DNA of 7,291 bases from Bacillota bacterium (lineage in GTDB: Bacteria > Bacillota > Clostridia > Peptostreptococcales > Anaerovoracaceae). The notes beneath the pieces were generated by a model. That model saw nothing but the letters and a program-made list of their open reading frames with translations, searched no databases and had not been told where the DNA came from. Position numbers and translations under genes: made by a program. Position 1 is the first letter of the stretch. Each line of letters starts with the position of its first letter. The stretch covers positions 1-7,291 of the forward strand of contig JAEEGU010000175.1 of NCBI GenBank assembly GCA_016280485.1, given 5' to 3'. Positions 1-6,227 of this stretch are shown in pieces.

Positions 1-884
1 ACTTCCCGAATCACGCGCCTAACCCTGAAGACAAGGCGGCAATGCAGGCAATCAGCGGCGCCGTATTAAAGGCAGAGGCAGACCTCGGCATCATCTTTGA
101 CACCGACGTTGACCGCTCCGCAGCGGTTGACGAAAACGGCAGAGAAATCGCCAGAAACGGCATCGTTGCAATGGCTGCGGCACTCATCGCTGACGACCAC
201 CCGGGCACAACGGTAGTAACCGACAGCATCACCAGCGACTACCTGCCTGAGTTCCTCGAAAGCCGACTCGGATTAAAGCACCTCCGCTTCAAGCGCGGCT
301 ACAAGAACGTAATCAACAAATCGATCGAATTAAATAAAGCCGGCGTCGATTCGCAGCTCGCAATCGAGACCTCCGGCCACGCGGCTTACAAAGATAATTA
401 CTTCCTCGACGACGGTGCGTACCTCGCGACGAAAATCGTCATCCGCACTGCCCTCTTAAAGAAGGAAGGCAAGGGCATTTCCACTCTCATCGCAGATCTC
501 AAAGAGCCTGCCGAAGCCATCGAAGTCCGCCTCCCGATTTCGGGCGAAGACTTTGCCGAAACCGGTGACAAGGTGCTTACAGAGCTTGCGGCCTTCGTCG
601 AATCCTTCGCAAACGGTGCTGCCGTGCCAAACGATGCGGCTCACGCAGGCTGCGAGGCTTCCGGCACACCGGCGCTCTCGCTTGTCGAGCCGAACTATGA
701 AGGTGTGCGCATCAGCTTTAACAAGGAGCACGGCGACGGCTGGTGCCTGCTCAGAAAATCCCTCCACGACCCAATCCTGCCGCTCAATATGGAATCAAAC
801 TCTGAGGGCGGGACAAAAATCATCGCAAAAATAATGAAGGGCTTCCTCGAAAAATACGACGCCCTCGATATAACAAAGCTTTAA
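1..884 (+). CDS. Phosphoglucomutase/phosphomannomutase, C-terminal part (5' end outside window)
   Basis: This is an alpha-D-phosphohexomutase, which interconverts hexose 1- and 6-phosphates in the cytoplasm to supply sugar nucleotides. The open frame runs in from the left edge (first whole codon at 3, reading FPNHAPNPED), so the first ATG at 42 is not the true start and the N-terminal phosphoserine domain is missing. Counting from that ATG, the metal-binding loop DTDVDR lies at residues 20-25 with all three Asp present (codons at 99, 105 and 111). The sugar-recognition loop appears as ETSGH at 119-123, followed by a DDG at 133-135. The C-terminal phosphate-binding loop, usually RxSxTEP, reads RKSLHDP (238-244), keeping Arg and Ser but with His-Asp in place of Thr-Glu. 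Stop TAA is at 882-884. The gene is convergent with the desulfidase gene. Substrate preference (glucose, mannose or glucosamine phosphate) cannot be told from this part. Confidence 0.93.
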   Translation, partial: FPNHAPNPEDKAAMQAISGAVLKAEADLGIIFDTDVDRSAAVDENGREIARNGIVAMAAALIADDHPGTTVVTDSITSDYLPEFLESRLGLKHLRFKRGYKNVINKSIELNKAGVDSQLAIETSGHAAYKDNYFLDDGAYLATKIVIRTALLKKEGKGISTLIADLKEPAEAIEVRLPISGEDFAETGDKVLTELAAFVESFANGAAVPNDAAHAGCEASGTPALSLVEPNYEGVRISFNKEHGDGWCLLRKSLHDPILPLNMESNSEGGTKIIAKIMKGFLEKYDALDITKL

Positions 885-895
885 TGGCCCACATA

Positions 896-935
896 TTGTG
901 GTAGAAACATAGATTTTACTCGATTATACCAACAA
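896..935. repeat. Imperfect palindrome A (outer hairpin, left)
   Basis: The outer arms TTGTGGTA (896-903) and TACCAACAA (927-935) pair with one bulge around an AT-rich loop. This element is similar to the reverse complement of palindrome C (1039-1080): both start TTG(T)TGGTAGAAA, contain AGATTTT in the interior and end ACCAACAA. It lies just after the phosphomutase stop codon. It may be part of a small palindromic repeat unit or an auxiliary terminator stem; no T-run follows it directly. Confidence 0.6.
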
Positions 936-962
936 AATTCGATAAAAATCAGGATTTATGTG

Positions 963-1034
963 CCAAAAAACAACGGTTCTATGGTATACAAGCAAAAAAT
1001 GCTATTTATACCATAGAACCGTTCTTCTTTTTGG
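963..1034. terminator. Long central hairpin, probable bidirectional terminator
   Basis: A perfect 17-bp inverted repeat (972-988 with 1007-1023, beginning AACGGTTCTATGG) forms the core. The stem can continue inward with AGCA/TGCT (991-994/1000-1003) and outward with a few mismatches into CCAAAAAA (963-970) and TTTTTGG (1028-1034). The outer A- and T-runs give a T-rich tail in both directions, as expected of an intrinsic terminator shared by convergent genes. It sits between the phosphomutase stop (884) and the desulfidase stop (1096). The stem is longer than most terminators need, so it could also be a mobile palindromic element now serving as a terminator. Confidence 0.75.
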
Positions 1035-1038
1035 TATT

Positions 1039-1080
1039 TTGTTGGTAGAAATGAATAAAAATCTGCTTTTCTACCAACAA
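1039..1080. repeat. Perfect palindrome C (outer hairpin, right)
   Basis: A perfect 13-bp inverted repeat, TTGTTGGTAGAAA (1039-1051) against TTTCTACCAACAA (1068-1080), encloses a 16-nt loop. It begins 15 nt past the desulfidase stop codon on the - strand. No T-run follows immediately on either strand, so it is a weak terminator alone, but it could stabilise the 3' end of the - strand transcript. It is an inverted relative of palindrome A (896-935). Confidence 0.7.
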
Positions 1081-1095
1081 TCCAACATGTTCGCC

Positions 1096-2384
1096 CTACT
1101 GAGCCAGTGGGTCTACATCGCCCAGCATCAGGTGGAGAATCTCCACGTCTGTGCTTGCCATACCAACGCGGCCCATAGCGCCTATGTTGGCAATAGTCTT
1201 TTCGATGTCTTCCTCTACGAGGCCTTCGCCCGGTGCGAAGTGGCGCTTCTTTGCAGCCATCTTGTCAGCGAGCATTGCTGCCTCGAGGCCTGCCGCAATC
1301 TTTGCCGCGCAGCTTGCCTTTGCGCCGTCACATACTACACCGCCGACATTTGCGAGAGTGTTGGTGATGGTGTAGCAAATCTCTTCAAATGAGCCCTTCC
1401 TCATGTAAGTGATTGCAGCGCCTACAGCTGTGCTTGCGGAAATCGCGCCGCAGAATGCGGACAGCTTTCCGATGTGACGTTTAATGGCAACGCCCACAAG
1501 ATTGCTTACGCAGAGAGCACGATACATTTCTTCGTCAGTCAAATGAAGCTCTTTTGCGAACTCTACAACAGGTACGGTAACTGTGATACCCTGGTTACCG
1601 GAACCGGAGTTAATTACTACAGGCATTGAGCTGCCTGCCATACGAGCATCCGAACCTGCGGCAGCCTTTGCCCTTGCACGGGTTCTGACATCGTTGTCAT
1701 AGCTTTCCAAAATTGTTTTGCCGACCGATGCACCGTAATCGTTCTTGAGGCCTTCCTCCGCAATTGCGCAGTTTCCTTGATGGCAACGTCGAGCATATCC
1801 TTAACATCTGCAATTTCTACGTTGTTTGCAAAATCGATAATATTCCTAATAGATAAAAGTTTTTTGTACTCCGTAATCGGATCCTTTTCCTCGGAGGTGG
1901 ATTTGTCAACCAAAACCTTGTCTCCTTGGCGCATATAAGTAATGTTTGTGTGGCCGTCCCTAAGGATTACCTCACTTGAATTGCTGCCCTTTGTAGCAAC
2001 AACTCTGATATAGAGATTGCCCTCACCTTCTTCGAGCATACACTTACAATAATCTGTAGGCAGGAGCTGTTTTGCCTTTTCAATGTCTGCCGGAGTTACG
2101 GCAGTTAAAATTTCGAGTTCCTTGTCGGCTCTTGCGCAAAGTGCGCCGAGCACTGCGGCTGCGTCAATTCCTCGCATACCGCCGGAATTCGGTACAATTA
2201 CACCCTTTACATTCTTGACGATGTTGCCGCTGCACCATACATCCAAATGATCCGGGAATTCACCTAATAGAGATGCCGCCTGACCTGCTGCGAACGCAAC
2301 CGCGCCAGGCTCCGTACACCCAAGAGCGCGAACGAGCTCTGCGCGCATGATTTCTAAACATGCTTTGTAGATATTCTTGTCCAT
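1096..2384 (-). pseudogene. cyuA: L-cysteine desulfidase (CyuA/YhaM, UPF0597 family), interrupted by one frameshift
   Basis: Family members are [4Fe-4S] enzymes that break L-cysteine into pyruvate, ammonia and sulfide; older annotation calls them serine dehydratase alpha-like. The first frame starts at ATG 2384 and holds the GCTEP motif (Cys23) and the glycine-rich NSGGMRG stretch. It reads correctly to about Lys203 (codon 1776-1778). From there the family sequence (NCAIAEEGL, then SDARMAGSS, NSGSGNQG and CDGAKASCA) continues only in the -1 frame, ending at TAG 1096. One missing base near 1774-1779 explains this. Restoring it gives about 429 residues, close to the E. coli protein (about 436), with the cluster-type cysteines near 352 and 359. 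Everything else looks intact and has a strong RBS (AGGAGGT, 2389-2395) and promoter. It could be a recent pseudogene or a sequencing/assembly error. The context CAAGGAAAC is no canonical slippery heptamer, so programmed frameshifting is unlikely. The symbol follows the family; no transporter or regulator partner is visible. Confidence 0.88.
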
Positions 2385-2408
2385 TTTTACCTCCTAAAAT
2401 TTAAAAAC

Positions 2409-2424
2409 AATTGTCAGAACAATT
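2409..2424. promoter_or_regulatory. Dyad AATTGT-TCTG-ACAATT near the desulfidase transcription start
   Basis: A perfect 6-bp inverted repeat with a 4-nt centre (AATTGT 2409-2414, ACAATT 2419-2424) lies at the expected transcription start and overlaps the -10 box at 2422-2427. The placement suits a repressor operator; a short stem in the leader RNA is an alternative. The binding protein is unknown. Confidence 0.45.
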
Positions 2425-2450
2425 TTACAACTTTACAGTTGAGTTGTCAA
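2422..2450 (-). promoter_or_regulatory. Sigma-70/SigA-type promoter for the desulfidase gene
   Basis: Read on the - strand, TTGACA (2450-2445) and TAAAAT (2427-2422) are separated by exactly 17 nt. The first is a perfect -35 box and the second matches the -10 consensus at five of six bases. Transcription would begin near 2415, leaving a leader of about 31 nt before the ATG, with AGGAGGT in between. The spacer contains the dyad CAACT-4-AGTTG (2428-2441), and a wider ACAAC/GTTGT pair (2427-2431, 2443-2447) overlaps the -35, suggesting a regulated promoter. It makes the desulfidase a separate transcription unit from the operon upstream. Confidence 0.75.
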
Positions 2451-2473
2451 TTTAATTACGGGCCAAAGTGAAC

Positions 2474-2487
2474 CGGCCGTAAGGCCG
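2474..2487 (-). terminator. Short GC hairpin after the membrane protein gene (weak terminator candidate)
   Basis: CGGCC-4-GGCCG forms a 5-bp GC stem three bases after the stop codon of the small membrane protein gene. No T-run follows on the - strand, so intrinsic termination would be weak. Its position at the end of the gene string and before the desulfidase promoter is its main support. Confidence 0.3.
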
Positions 2488-2489
2488 TC

Positions 2490-2975
2490 CTACCTGAAAA
2501 GCCCCACCACGCCCTGGCTGCCGAGTGTCATAATTACACCCGCAAGAAGCATGCCGCACAGCATCGCCGGGATCGCCTTTTTCATGCGAAGGTCCATAAG
2601 CAGCGCCAGCACCGAGCCTGTCCACACTCCCGTCCCCGGCAGAGGAATGCCCACAAACAGCAGGAGCCCCCAAGGCCCATATTTGTCGATGAAACCCGAC
2701 TTTGCGAGAGTCTTTGCCTTGTACCTTTCGACCGCCGGGCCGAAGGCTTTTGTCCTGCCCAGCATGTCGATTACATATCGCCCCAAAATGATGATGAAGG
2801 GGATTGGCACAAGATTGCCAAGCACGCAAATGCCGAACACTTCCGCCCACTTCATGCCGAGCGCCGTTCCCAGAATGATCCCGCCGCGAAGCTCCACTAT
2901 TGGAATCATCGATACGATAAAAATGGCGAGCTTTGGGTCAATCTGCGCCAGGCTGTCAAACAGTTCTCTGACCAT
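2490..2975 (-). CDS. Small integral membrane protein, 'small multidrug export' family (COG2426)
   Basis: This 161-residue hydrophobic protein matches the Sm_multidrug_ex family (PF06695/COG2426), a poorly characterised group of inner-membrane proteins; the export role in the family name is not well established. Visible features are a hydrophobic segment from about 16 to 27 running into PIVELRGG (25-32), a GN pair (53-54) within a second hydrophobic stretch (about 46-66), a glycine/proline-rich loop IPLPGTGVWTG (110-120) after a third, and a C-terminal membrane span (about 134-158). The paired short helices around PIVELRGG and PLPGTG suggest re-entrant loops. Length is typical of the family. 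Its ATG overlaps the stop of the metallo-hydrolase gene (TGATG at 2977-2973), implying translational coupling. A weak GAAAGGG lies upstream. It is the last gene of the - strand string. Confidence 0.85.
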   Translation of the reverse strand: MVRELFDSLAQIDPKLAIFIVSMIPIVELRGGIILGTALGMKWAEVFGICVLGNLVPIPFIIILGRYVIDMLGRTKAFGPAVERYKAKTLAKSGFIDKYGPWGLLLFVGIPLPGTGVWTGSVLALLMDLRMKKAIPAMLCGMLLAGVIMTLGSQGVVGLFR

Positions 2976-3691
2976 CAGTTCACCCTTTCCGCCAAATTGG
3001 CCAAGGCATCAGACTTTGTAATAACGCCGCTGTGGCTGTCGATGCAGATTTCAAAATCCAGGTTGCGGAGCAGCTTCTGAAGCTTTATAACCTCCTCGGG
3101 ATCGTCCACCCAGTTGCTGCCCACAATGCCCTCGTAGAGACCGTCTCCGATGAAAAGAACCTTTTCCTCCGGAACGTATACTGCGATGCAGTCGCTCCCG
3201 TGAGGGCTCGGAATCTGCATTATCACTGCCTTGCAGCCGCCAAGGTCGATTACCATTTCGCCCTCGAATATCATATCCGGACAAAATACCTCAATCGCCG
3301 AAAGGTCCGGATAAGCCATTCTGATGTGTTCCTCGCAGAATGTGGGAATCGCACCGGACTCAAGCATTTCGGAGAAGCGTTCCTCCGTCCACTTTACATC
3401 CTCGAAGGGAGCAAGCTTTTTAGCGCAATTCTTGCAGGCAATCGTGATTGCCTCAAGCGAAGCCATTCCGAAGCTGTGGTCCCAGTGATGGTGGGTTACA
3501 GCCGAAAAGACCGGCTCGGGAAGCCCGTTCTCCTCGAGCGAGGTCATAAACCTTTCCACATGCGCTGCGCCTGTCCCCGCGTCGACCATCAGCGAAAACA
3601 CGTCGCCGCGCACATAACCGAGCGCAGGAGTGTCGCTTATATCCTCCTGCTCCAAATAATATATTCTGTCGCTTACTTTTTTGAACTCCAT
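2975..3691 (-). CDS. Metallo-beta-lactamase-fold hydrolase
   Basis: This is a soluble MBL-superfamily protein with no signal peptide, probably a cytoplasmic hydrolase with a two-metal site; its substrate cannot be read from the sequence. From the ATG at 3691 it has 238 residues. The HxHxDH motif appears as THHHWDHSFG near residues 66-75. Next come a third metal His in SPHGSD (about 164), the bridging Asp in FIGDG (about 183) and a final His in DSHSG (about 210), so all usual ligands are present. A central insertion (about 85-125) contains CKNC and TFCEEH, giving extra cysteines of unknown role. The ATG was chosen because it fits the usual N-terminus (MEFKKVSDRIYYLE). An in-frame TTG at 3703 would add four residues, and neither start has a clear ribosome binding site. 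The gene lies about 31 nt after the Fic gene and overlaps the next gene by one base. Confidence 0.88.
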   Translation of the reverse strand: MEFKKVSDRIYYLEQEDISDTPALGYVRGDVFSLMVDAGTGAAHVERFMTSLEENGLPEPVFSAVTHHHWDHSFGMASLEAITIACKNCAKKLAPFEDVKWTEERFSEMLESGAIPTFCEEHIRMAYPDLSAIEVFCPDMIFEGEMVIDLGGCKAVIMQIPSPHGSDCIAVYVPEEKVLFIGDGLYEGIVGSNWVDDPEEVIKLQKLLRNLDFEICIDSHSGVITKSDALANLAERVN

Positions 3692-3722
3692 TGATATAAC
3701 CAATACAAACGAGCTTCAGTCC

Positions 3723-4895
3723 TTACCAAATCTCGTAAAAATGCTTCCTTCCCACAATAACTTTATTTACAAACCCGATTTCCTCGAGCTTTCTCAAATC
3801 CTGCCGTGCCGTCTCAAAGGACGTGTCAAAGTGGCTGCGCCAGCCCTCTGTCGTAATAGTGCTTGTGCCTGATTCAATCAGCCATTTTGCACCCATAATG
3901 GCGCGTTTGTCCTTTTGCGAATCGAGTATCGCAGAAACTGCCGCCAGCCTGGATATGTGCTGCAGCTTGTCGGATACGCCCTCTAGCGAGCGGGCCAGCA
4001 TACCGATGTAATACTCGGCAAAGTAGGTGAAGTCTCCGCCGTTTTCAGGTGCAAGAGAGTTTCTGAGCGCCCTGTAATATCTGCTCTTTTCATCCGCGAG
4101 CAGCTTTGAGAAAGGCACGCGACCAAAGAAATCGTAGCCCGCATCCATCAGAATAAGGTAGCTTAAGAGCCTTGCAAGTCTGCCGTTTCCGTCGGCAAAC
4201 GGCTGCACGGATACGAAATAGGCATGCGCTGCCGCAGTCTTTACAATCGGATGAACGCGCGGATCACTCACATAGCGGAAGAGATTCGACATCATCGGTC
4301 CGATGCTCATTACCGGCGCCGCTTCGAAAACAACCTCGCCGGCAGAGTTTTTTATGCTCATTTCTCTCGTTCTGTAGCCCTCGCCGTTGGCTTCCGGATT
4401 CAAAAGGCCGGCAAGATGCAAAAGCATCCTCTCGTCAATCGAATCCGAAATATGCGAGGCCGCATATTCAAGCGCCGCAAGCGTGCCCTTAAGCATCTGC
4501 TCATCACGCGTTCTGTAGCGATCGCCGCTCTCTAAGAATCTCCTCGCTCTCTCAAGAGTCATTGCCGCTCCCTCTACCACGCTCGAGTAGTAAGCCTCAT
4601 CAATTAAGGTCGCAGCATCCACTCTGTCGCTGTCAGCCTTTACTGAAGTTGCTGCCTCGTTTCTGGCAAGCTCCGCAAGCCTGTCGCCTGCATTTGTGAA
4701 GCTTTTGGTCTGTACCATCCAGTAGTTCCTGCCATCCGCATCCGTGAGAGGGAGGGTTTGTGCCCTCTCCTTTCTGTAGGCAAGTTCTGCTTCCCATATC
4801 TCATCGACTGACATGGAAAGAGGCATCTTGCTGAGTGTTTCCTCTCTGGAGGTATATTTCTTGTAAAAATCGACTATGAGTGCTTCTTTGCTCAT
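3723..4895 (-). CDS. Fic-domain protein with catalytic His replaced by Gln, C-terminal winged helix
   Basis: Fic proteins usually transfer AMP from ATP to target hydroxyls, using the His of HPFx(D/E)GNGRxxR as base. This 390-residue protein has an N-terminal helical region, then AYYSSVVEG (101-109), which matches the inhibitory helix (S/T)xxxE(G/N) with Ser104, Glu108 and Gly109. The Fic core follows at about 135-305, and a C-terminal region (about 320-390) looks like a winged helix. The Fic motif reads QPFADGNGRLAR at 231-242: the anion-binding DGNGR and the second Arg are intact, but position 231 is Gln (CAG at 4205-4203) where the catalytic His belongs. Ordinary AMPylation is therefore not expected, though nucleotide binding could persist. 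The start ATG 4895 has AAAGGA nine bases upstream (4905-4910). It lies 18 nt after the GGDEF gene in the same presumed operon. There is no antitoxin gene beside it; the inhibitory motif is internal. A role as a nucleotide-sensing DNA-binding protein is possible but speculative. Confidence 0.9.
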   Translation of the reverse strand: MSKEALIVDFYKKYTSREETLSKMPLSMSVDEIWEAELAYRKERAQTLPLTDADGRNYWMVQTKSFTNAGDRLAELARNEAATSVKADSDRVDAATLIDEAYYSSVVEGAAMTLERARRFLESGDRYRTRDEQMLKGTLAALEYAASHISDSIDERMLLHLAGLLNPEANGEGYRTREMSIKNSAGEVVFEAAPVMSIGPMMSNLFRYVSDPRVHPIVKTAAAHAYFVSVQPFADGNGRLARLLSYLILMDAGYDFFGRVPFSKLLADEKSRYYRALRNSLAPENGGDFTYFAEYYIGMLARSLEGVSDKLQHISRLAAVSAILDSQKDKRAIMGAKWLIESGTSTITTEGWRSHFDTSFETARQDLRKLEEIGFVNKVIVGRKHFYEIW

Positions 4896-4912
4896 TTTTC
4901 AGAGTCCTTTCG

Positions 4913-4934
4913 TCTAATTTACATCTAATTTATC
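4913..4934. repeat. 11-nt tandem repeat spanning the GGDEF gene stop codon
   Basis: TCTAATTTACA (4913-4923) is followed directly by TCTAATTTATC (4924-4934), nine of eleven bases identical. The repeat covers the last codons and the TAG stop (4916-4914) of the GGDEF gene, so a small duplication may have set its end. Just beyond is the Fic ribosome binding site. The string AATTTATCTC (4927-4936) recurs at 6209-6218, at the 3' end of the kinase gene. Confidence 0.5.
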
Positions 4935-6185
4935 TCTGCTTTCATCAAAATACTTTTCGATTTCGGCAAGCTCGTCATCGTCCAGGTCCTCGTCCTCGAC
5001 ATTCAGATATTCGTATTTGCCATACTTTTCGCCTTCAAGCATGTCCTGTGCTCGCTTTAAGATATCCGGCAGAGTGTCCCCCGCTTCGTTTGTCGCAAAG
5101 CCTATGCTTATATCTATGGTGTAGCCTCGGCCGCCACCGTTCGCATTGTATTCTCTGGTACCCATTCTCAGGCGGCTGCACATTCTGGCAATCTCCGCCG
5201 ACTCAGAGCTTTCCGACTTGTGCTTGCACAAAATCGCAAAGCAGTTGCCGCTTTTACGGTAGATGTGGGTGTCGAGCTCGCGCCTTGCATCATTGACGAT
5301 TCCGGCCATAACCACGAGTGCCATGTCGCCCTCATCATAGCCATGCACCTCGTTTATCTTCGCAAATCTATCTATATCGATTAAGATCAGCGACCACGGT
5401 CTGTTTTCCCTGAGAAGCCTGTCCATAGCCTTCAGAAGCTGCTTCGAATTATCAAGGTCGGTGAGTGAATCCTTCGAAACACGGTCGCTTATTTCGGAAA
5501 CAAATATCATCATACAGGTTAATGTAGCGCCCAAGAACGCAATCGGCACACTGCGAACGACATTTTGCATTATAATGTAAGGTGCAGCGACCGCAAAGCT
5601 CTTTAAGACGAGTCTCATTCCCCCGCGGTACGCATACAGCGCCGGCTTTGGGAAAAGGCGCAGCACTCTTACAAGCAGATAAACAAGCAGCACATACGAA
5701 GTCAACAGCAGCCATTTGTCTCCCGGGCCGTAAATCAGCCTGCCCGCCTCTCTCGAAAGGAAGAGAGGAGTCCTAACCATTATCACAGCAGCTCCCAAAA
5801 GAACCGCTCCTACTATTCTCACCATCCAAAAGAGCGGCTCGTATCCAGGTTGCTTAAATCCCAGATACTCTTTGAAGTACCTTGCCAACAAAAAGGCAAA
5901 GGCCAGTTTAATCGTCCTGTTGAGGATGTAAACCGCATATATGATTATAAAGCTGACGTGCTGGCAGAATAAATCCAAATAGCCCAGCGCCGCATCCATA
6001 ATGACATATATTATAGCCATTATGACGACTTTTCTCATCAGTCTCTCGAGATATGTGACGGTTTTTTCATCGAAGAGTATCACAAGCGCTATCGAAAGCG
6101 CAAAGACACAAATCGTGAAGCTACTTATGTAGAGCCATTTTACCGCTACTAAATCCTCGCTGCTCGCATTTGCTAGAAAACCCAT
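4914..6185 (-). CDS. Multi-pass membrane protein with degenerate GGDEF domain
   Basis: GGDEF domains normally make cyclic di-GMP from two GTP. This 423-residue protein starts at ATG 6185 with a strong AGGAGG (6190-6195). Its N-terminal half is membrane-embedded, with hydrophobic segments near residues 15-38, 51-70, 76-100, 118-137, 157-174, 192-207 and 212-230; no named sensor domain was recognised. The GGDEF-like domain follows at about 236-395: LTDLDN (241-246, normally LTGLxNR), the metal-type DIDRF (270-274), HGYDEGD (281-287) and TIDISIGFA (366-374). The signature itself reads SGNCF (312-316; bases 5252-5238), losing the first Gly and both acidic residues of GG(D/E)EF, so cyclase activity is unlikely. 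An RELD at 302-305 resembles the RxxD product-binding site but is one residue too far from the signature. The tail (397-423) is very acidic. It lies 38 nt after the hybrid kinase gene and 18 nt before the Fic gene, so it is probably a GTP- or c-di-GMP-binding receptor, or a scaffold. Confidence 0.88.
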   Translation of the reverse strand: MGFLANASSEDLVAVKWLYISSFTICVFALSIALVILFDEKTVTYLERLMRKVVIMAIIYVIMDAALGYLDLFCQHVSFIIIYAVYILNRTIKLAFAFLLARYFKEYLGFKQPGYEPLFWMVRIVGAVLLGAAVIMVRTPLFLSREAGRLIYGPGDKWLLLTSYVLLVYLLVRVLRLFPKPALYAYRGGMRLVLKSFAVAAPYIIMQNVVRSVPIAFLGATLTCMMIFVSEISDRVSKDSLTDLDNSKQLLKAMDRLLRENRPWSLILIDIDRFAKINEVHGYDEGDMALVVMAGIVNDARRELDTHIYRKSGNCFAILCKHKSESSESAEIARMCSRLRMGTREYNANGGGRGYTIDISIGFATNEAGDTLPDILKRAQDMLEGEKYGKYEYLNVEDEDLDDDELAEIEKYFDESRDKLDVN

Positions 6186-6205
6186 GCTTCCTCCTCTATT
6201 TTATA

Positions 6206-6227
6206 TCAAATTTATCTCAAATTCTAC
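6206..6227. repeat. Degenerate 11-nt tandem repeat at the kinase stop codon
   Basis: TCAAATTTATC (6206-6216) and TCAAATTCTAC (6217-6227) lie side by side, sharing the first seven bases and the last. The second unit contains the kinase stop codon (TAG, 6226-6224). The element resembles the repeat at 4913-4934. It may be chance in an AT-rich gap. Confidence 0.3.

Noticed and set aside
896..1080. CRISPR-like repeats in the convergent intergenic region
   Set aside because: There are only three hairpins. The outer two are inverted relative to each other and the middle one differs in sequence, with no regular spacers.
958..1392. + strand open frame of 144 codons starting in the intergenic palindromes
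   Set aside because: It runs through the hairpins and then antisense to the desulfidase C-terminus; no RBS and no recognisable domain.
1770..1785. Programmed -1 ribosomal frameshift in the desulfidase gene
   Set aside because: A -1 shift would restore the protein, but the site (ATC AAG GAA AC) is not an X XXY YYZ slippery heptamer, and this family is not known to use frameshifting. A lost base is simpler.
3032..3694. Long + strand open frame (220 codons) opposite the metallo-hydrolase gene
   Set aside because: It is an antisense shadow. The - strand frame carries the complete metal-ligand set of the MBL fold, and the + strand translation shows no recognisable family and no ribosome binding site.
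3723..4895. Fic protein as a toxin of a toxin-antitoxin pair
   Set aside because: No small antitoxin gene is adjacent, the inhibitory motif is inside the protein itself, and the catalytic His is absent.
6186..6223. Possible internal promoter (TGATATAAA, extended -10-like) between the kinase and GGDEF genes
   Set aside because: No acceptable -35 box lies at a proper distance, and AT-rich gaps produce such strings by chance.
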